Shown: one piece after another, positions 60,175-64,000 of the stretch
How positions within the stretch are numbered: the first letter of the stretch is position 1
How the letters are laid out: each line of letters begins with the position of its first letter
From: Nocardia anaemiae NBRC 100462
GTDB lineage: Bacteria; Actinomycetota; Actinomycetes; Mycobacteriales; Mycobacteriaceae
Reading direction: 5' to 3'
DNA: 64,000 bases
Assembly: GCF_001612725.1 (NCBI RefSeq)
Contig: NZ_BDAZ01000016.1
Span: 31,568 to 95,567, forward strand
Translations under genes and position numbers: made by a program
The notes under the pieces: model-generated
Seen by the model: the letters and a program-made list of their open reading frames with translations, nothing else
What the model was told of the DNA's origin: nothing
The model's database searches: none

Positions 60175-60885
60175 GTGGCAGAGGTGGTGCCGGGATATCG
60201 GGAGCGGCCGTCGCGGCTCCCGGGTGCCGTGGTGTGGACGAATACCATCGCCACCGGGGTCGCGGCACTACCGGTGTTGCCCGATGGCTGTATGGATCTG
60301 CTGTGGAATAACGGCAGGTTGCTGGTCGCCGGACCGGATACCCGGGCGTACCTGGCCGACGGTGCGGCGGGAACCCGATGGATCGGGATTCGATTCGCAC
60401 CAGGCAGTGCGCCTGCGCTGCTCGGCGTACCCGCGCACGAATTACGTGACAGACGCGTGGAATTGGCGGATCTGTGGCCCGCGGCCGAGGCGCGGCGGCT
60501 CGCCGAACAGGTCGGTGCGGCAGCGGATCGGACCGACGCACTGGAGGCGATCGCAGTGCGCCGGGCCTGCGACACCGAACCGCCCGACCCGGTATTGCGG
60601 CGGATCGTCGCCGCGCTGGATGCCGGATGGTCGGTCGCGGCGACCGCCGAGGCAGCGGGGCTCGGTGCCCGAGTGCTGCATCGACGTTCGCTGGCGGCCT
60701 TCGGCTATGGACCCAAGACATTGGCGCGAATCCTGCGGCTACAGCGGGCGCTCGCGCTGGCCCGCGGCGGAGTACCGCTCGCGGACACCGCCTTTCGCAC
60801 CGGATTCGCCGATCAGGCCCACCTCGCCCGCGACGTGCGCGAACTGGCCGGGATGCCGTTGAGCGAGTTGCTCACCCGCTCCTGA
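60175..60885 (+). CDS. AraC-family transcriptional regulator
   Basis: 236 residues. The N-terminal domain (DUF6597-like: [56 protein letters not shown]) is followed by an AraC DNA-binding domain with double [48 protein letters not shown] and [26 protein letters not shown] start at 60175. It may control the neighbouring VOC protein (60893-61282), a typical linked partner. Confidence 0.88.
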   Translation: MAEVVPGYRERPSRLPGAVVWTNTIATGVAALPVLPDGCMDLLWNNGRLLVAGPDTRAYLADGAAGTRWIGIRFAPGSAPALLGVPAHELRDRRVELADLWPAAEARRLAEQVGAAADRTDALEAIAVRRACDTEPPDPVLRRIVAALDAGWSVAATAEAAGLGARVLHRRSLAAFGYGPKTLARILRLQRALALARGGVPLADTAFRTGFADQAHLARDVRELAGMPLSELLTRS

Positions 60886-60892
60886 CGACGGC

Positions 60893-61282
60893 TCATTCGG
60901 ACAGCGGGGCGTACAGATCGACGCTATTGCCGTCCGGATCCAGGATCGTCGCGTAGCGCTGGCCCCAGAAGGCGTCCCATGGCTTCAGTTCGCCGCGGTA
61001 TCCGGCATCGATGAGTTCGCTGTAGACCGCGTCGACCTCGGCGGGGTTCGCGCACTGGAATGCCAGCCCGAGCCGACCCGCCGACGTCGGCGGCTGCCAG
61101 CCGGAGTGGAACGACTCGATCACGGCCTCGGTATCCAGTGTCAGGCGCATACCGCCGGGCAGCGCGGCCTCCATATGCCCGTCATCCGCCTCCGGGAATT
61201 CGAGACCCAGGCGTCGGTAGAAGGCGAGCGAGGCGGCCATATCGCTGACGACAATGCCGATGACATTGAGTTGTGGAGTCAT
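60893..61282 (-). CDS. VOC-family (glyoxalase-like) protein
   Basis: 129 residues, two beta-alpha-beta-beta-beta modules: NVIGIVVSDMAASLAFYRRLGLEFPE and LAFQCANPAEVDAVYSELIDAGYRG...WGQRYATILDPDGNSVDLYAPL. Metal-ligand positions include a Glu/Asp near the end; the N-terminal His is absent (Ile/Val), so it may be non-catalytic or a binding/resistance protein. Confidence 0.85.
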   Translation of the reverse strand: MTPQLNVIGIVVSDMAASLAFYRRLGLEFPEADDGHMEAALPGGMRLTLDTEAVIESFHSGWQPPTSAGRLGLAFQCANPAEVDAVYSELIDAGYRGELKPWDAFWGQRYATILDPDGNSVDLYAPLSE

Positions 61283-61330
61283 ATCCGCAGCGTATGCCGC
61301 ACTTCGGCAGGCGTCTTGAATAAATCGGAC

Positions 61331-61744
61331 TCAGCAGGCGGTGGCCGGGATAAGTTCCGCGATGAGGTTTTCCACCAGGATGCGGATCCGGTCGCGGATC
61401 GAGCGCACGATGGCGATGTCCTCACCGGTCGCATCGGGCAGCATCCAATCGCGGTAGCTGATTCCGGGGAAGAACGGGCACACGTCACCGCAGCCCATAG
61501 TGACGACGACATCGGACATGGCCACCGCGTCCACGGTCAACGGCTTCGGCGCATGCGCCGAGATATCGATATCGAGTTCGGCCATGACCGCGACGGCGGC
61601 CGGATTGACGGTGTCGGCGGGCGCGCTTCCTGCGGAGTGCACATCGATGCGGTCACCGGCGAGCACATCGAGGAATCCGGCGGCCATTTGCGACCGGCCC
61701 GCATTGTGGACACAGACGAACAGCACGCTGGGCTTGTGAGCCAT
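61331..61744 (-). CDS. Arsenate reductase / low-molecular-weight phosphatase family
   Basis: 137 residues. The catalytic P-loop is FVCVHNAGRSQMAAGF (Cys at about 11, CX5R), followed by SAGSAPADTVNPAAVAVMAELDIDIS and DVVVTMGCGDVCPFFPGI, which carries the further cysteines seen in actinobacterial mycothiol-dependent ArsC. The second Cys pair is typical of arsenate reductase rather than protein tyrosine phosphatase. No ArsR, Acr3 or ArsB gene is adjacent. Confidence 0.82.
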   Translation of the reverse strand: MAHKPSVLFVCVHNAGRSQMAAGFLDVLAGDRIDVHSAGSAPADTVNPAAVAVMAELDIDISAHAPKPLTVDAVAMSDVVVTMGCGDVCPFFPGISYRDWMLPDATGEDIAIVRSIRDRIRILVENLIAELIPATAC

Positions 61745-62051
61745 GTGCGGGAATACCTTTCAGGCTGGTGCATGGTTCTGGGCGCAATGTCGGGATTGTC
61801 GGGCATCGGCTGCACCGGTCTGCGTCGTAGGGTGCGTGATACGTATACCAGGACGGGCGGAATATGTTTCGCGATGAGGGGGGCGACTTTGTCCGCCAAG
61901 GCATCTCGAGGCCGGTCGCTCGAGAGTCGTTGCCGCACGCGGATATCGGCAGAGAAGAAACCGGTCGGTCAGGAATTCGGCATTTTGCCTGGATACGACG
62001 TGGCCCGCGGTGCCGGAGCGGCAACCGCGGGCCGGGCACGCGCGCGATGGA
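61745..62051. other. Intergenic region, no supported gene
   Basis: 307 bases between two minus-strand genes. It contains several open frames, one reading ALADKVAPLIAKHIPPVLVYVSRTLRR on the minus strand, but without start signal or recognisable family. It should contain the promoter of the ArsC-like gene. No clear palindrome was found. Confidence 0.4.
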
Positions 62052-62957
62052 TCACATGGGACGCAGATTGATCACTTTGCGCAGCCGCGCGCGATCGCGC
62101 TCGAGCCGCCGCGCCTCGTATGCGATCGGGAAGTAGCACACCCGCTCGGGCAGCAGCGGCACCATCCGAGCGATCAACCAGCCCAACGCCTTCAGCTTGC
62201 GCTCGTCGGAGTCCGACCACGTCAGGCCGAGCTTGCGCCGGGCCGCTTCGGGGGTGGTGCCGACGGTGACGAAGTACTGCAGTCGACCGACCGGCGCGAC
62301 CATGCGCTTCCAGGCCGGACGCAATGCGCGCGGCAATCGCTCGGGCGGCGCGATCGACCGGATCACCCGCAGGTAGTCGTGCGCGGTACCGGTGTCCTGC
62401 AGGTGGTTCTCCACCATATCGGTGAAGAATTTCTCGAATTCGGTGTAGTTAGCCGGAATCTCCTTGGGCGGCACCAGGAAATTGCGCATGAGCTGCACCG
62501 TTTCCTGGTAGTACGCCTCCTTCTCGGCCAGTGTGAGCGGGCGGCGTGCGAAATATTCGGCGTTCTCGGTGAAGGCGAAGGTGCCGGTGTGCAGCACCCA
62601 GGCCCACGGTCCGGAGGCCAGCGCCTTGTGCCCGACGCCGTCGGGGGTGGTGGTGTTGAGCGAGGCGTGCATCGTGCGCAGGCGATCGGCTTCGGCGATC
62701 GCCTCGTCGCCGCCGTAGACCCACATCATCACCGAACCGATGCTGCGCACGGCGCGTCCGAGCGGGTCGGTGCGGAAGGTCGAGTGTTCGTCGACCACGG
62801 CGGCAATGGTCGGCTCCATGGTCTGCAGCAGGAATGCGGAGCCTGCGGTGAGGGAGAAGGTGATCAAGCCGGTCTCGTCCCACATTCGAGTACCCGGTGC
62901 GAACGGGCGGCGCTCCGGTGCGGTGCGCGAATCGGCATCGAGTGCGGCGGCGGTCAT
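62052..62957 (-). CDS. MpaB/latex-clearing-protein-like oxygenase (DUF2236)
   Basis: 301 residues. Family motifs: MWDETGLITFSLTAGSAFLLQTMEPTIAAVVDEHS, FRTDPLGRAVRSIGSVMMWVYGGDEAIAEADRLRTMHASL (includes the conserved Arg and His), VLHTGTFAFTENAEYF and YYQETVQLMRNFLVPPKEIP. The family includes heme-dependent rubber oxygenase Lcp and mycophenolic acid protein MpaB; His/Arg residues coordinate heme. Substrate unknown. A TetR-like operator (62991-63017) sits upstream. Confidence 0.85.
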   Translation of the reverse strand: MTAAALDADSRTAPERRPFAPGTRMWDETGLITFSLTAGSAFLLQTMEPTIAAVVDEHSTFRTDPLGRAVRSIGSVMMWVYGGDEAIAEADRLRTMHASLNTTTPDGVGHKALASGPWAWVLHTGTFAFTENAEYFARRPLTLAEKEAYYQETVQLMRNFLVPPKEIPANYTEFEKFFTDMVENHLQDTGTAHDYLRVIRSIAPPERLPRALRPAWKRMVAPVGRLQYFVTVGTTPEAARRKLGLTWSDSDERKLKALGWLIARMVPLLPERVCYFPIAYEARRLERDRARLRKVINLRPM

Positions 62958-62990
62958 TGTGATCTCCCTTGATCAGCCATCCAAAGAGCT

Positions 62991-63017
62991 TGAGAGATTT
63001 AGTGTAACAATCTCTCA
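62991..63017. promoter_or_regulatory. Palindromic operator upstream of the MpaB-like gene
   Basis: Perfect 9 bp inverted repeat TGAGAGATT-N9-AATCTCTCA, 33 bases before the oxygenase ATG. The cognate regulator is not in the window. Confidence 0.7.
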
Positions 63018-63093
63018 TGAATCTCGGTGGGTCCGGCTTCGACCGGCCGCCACGCCTGGCCGCCGATAACGCGTCCCCCTAGGCTGAATCGAT

Positions 63094-63840
63094 GTGACGA
63101 CCGACTGGCGCAAACGGGACGGGCGGATCGGGGTGCTCACCGGCGCGGGCATCTCCACCGATTCCGGCATCCCCGATTTCCGCGGCCCCCGCGGCGTGTG
63201 GACGAAAGACCCCATCGCCGAACTGTTGTCGACCTACGACGCCTACCTCGCCGATCCGGAGCTGCGTAAACGCTCCTGGCTGGCCCGCCGCGACAATCCG
63301 GCCTGGCAGGCCCAACCCAATGCCGCGCACACCGCGCTGGCCGATCTGGAGCGGGCCGGACGCACCATCGCGATCATCACCCAGAACATCGACCGGTTGC
63401 ACCAGCGCGCCGGATCCTCATCCGGTCGGGTGATCGAAATTCACGGCAATATGTTCGAAGTCGTCTGTGTCGGTTGCGAATACCAGACGAGCATGGCCGC
63501 CACTCTGGCGCGCGTGGCGGCGGGCGAGGCCGATCCGCCCTGTCCGGCCTGCGGCGGCATCCTGAAATCCGCGACCATCATGTTCGGCCAGCAAATGGAT
63601 CCCCGCACCATGACCAAGGCCGCGCTGACCGCGGAGACCAGCGATATCTTCCTCGCCGTCGGTTCGTCGCTGCAGGTCGAGCCTGCCGCATCGATGTGCG
63701 CGATCGCGGTCGAGGGCGGCGCGGATCTGGTCATCGTCAATGCCGAACCGACGCCTTACGACAGCATCGCCACCGAGGTCATCCGCGAACCCATCGGCAC
63801 CGCCCTCCCGCGCTTGGTCGCCGAAATACTGGCGAGTTGA
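63094..63840 (+). CDS. Sir2-family NAD-dependent deacylase
   Basis: 248 residues from GTG 63094. NAD-binding GVLTGAGISTDSGIPDFRGP (about 13-32), TQNIDRLHQRAG, catalytic His in VIEIHGNMFEVVCVGC. Zinc ligands are C-x2-C twice (CVGCEYQ and CPACGG). NAD/acyl-lysine loop FGQQMDP, and final VGSSLQVEPAA and VNAEPTPYD. Removes acetyl or related acyl groups from protein lysines. Length and motif order are those of bacterial class III CobB-like sirtuins. It is divergent from the MpaB-like gene. Confidence 0.93.
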   Translation: MTTDWRKRDGRIGVLTGAGISTDSGIPDFRGPRGVWTKDPIAELLSTYDAYLADPELRKRSWLARRDNPAWQAQPNAAHTALADLERAGRTIAIITQNIDRLHQRAGSSSGRVIEIHGNMFEVVCVGCEYQTSMAATLARVAAGEADPPCPACGGILKSATIMFGQQMDPRTMTKAALTAETSDIFLAVGSSLQVEPAASMCAIAVEGGADLVIVNAEPTPYDSIATEVIREPIGTALPRLVAEILAS

Positions 63841-63859
63841 CTGCGCGACTACGCCACGA

Positions 63860-64000
63860 CGGAGCGAGTCTTACGAGCGAGGAGTTCGCGGCCCGTCTCG
63901 CGTCCGAGTCGTCGAAGCGCATGCGACGAAGCCCGTCCAAGCCTCTCCCCGCCCCTGCGGAGCGAGTCTTACGAGCGACCGTTCGCGGCCTGTCTCGCGT
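63860..64000. repeat. Direct repeat at right edge
   Basis: Two about 43-44 bp near-identical copies (63860-63903 and 63958-64000), each starting CGGAGCGAGTCTTACGAGCG and ending GTCTCGCGT. They are separated by 54 bases, and the second runs to the window end. Not found elsewhere in the window by eye. Probably a dispersed intergenic repeat family. Confidence 0.7.

Overview
The window is from a high-GC actinobacterium of the mycolic-acid group, most likely Nocardia. This rests on the codon use, on many GTG/TTG starts with 1-14 bp gene overlaps, and on a gene set that follows the Mycobacterium tuberculosis fadE23-fadE24, hisN (Rv3137) and prfB-ftsE-ftsX-smpB-ssrA neighbourhood. The genus is an inference from gene content; no 16S rRNA is present.

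Layout. (1) 0.3-8.2 kb: a lipid-catabolism block on the minus strand with two acyl-CoA synthetases and an acyl-CoA dehydrogenase pair (fadE23/fadE24-like). The pair is preceded by two tandem copies of a palindromic operator. (2) 8.3-22.7 kb: conserved core: a membrane glycosyltransferase, a secreted beta-propeller, hisN, prfB, an MscS channel, ftsE-ftsX, recQ, a Tat-type metallophosphoesterase, smpB, an EamA transporter and ssrA (tmRNA). (3) 22.69-37.28 kb: a 14.6 kb integrated element in the 3' end of ssrA, bounded by a 25 bp direct repeat. (4) 37.3-64 kb: accessory chromosome rich in regulator/enzyme pairs (XRE/SDR, MarR/MFS, TetR, IclR, AraC). It also has a large AfsR-like regulator, transporters, a protein with two Rieske domains, an MpaB-family oxygenase and a sirtuin. 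Two decayed genes lie at 40.9-42.2 kb.

The integrated element is the most interesting part. It carries a tyrosine integrase, an XRE repressor divergent from a small excisionase, and an operon of tightly overlapping genes ending in a Prim-Pol primase and a P-loop ATPase. The ATPase gene contains 12 copies of a 7-mer in a symmetric arrangement that looks like an iteron replication origin. A second block encodes one giant tape-measure protein (1382 aa), an unknown protein and an HNH nuclease. A 25 bp inverted repeat follows, and then an XRE-TPR regulator and four small genes. There is no capsid, portal, terminase large subunit, other tail gene or FtsK-type transfer protein. The reading frames look intact. 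The architecture suggests a phage satellite that supplies its own tape-measure protein rather than a decayed prophage or a conventional actinobacterial ICE. That interpretation is inference; the gene content and repeats are read directly from the sequence.
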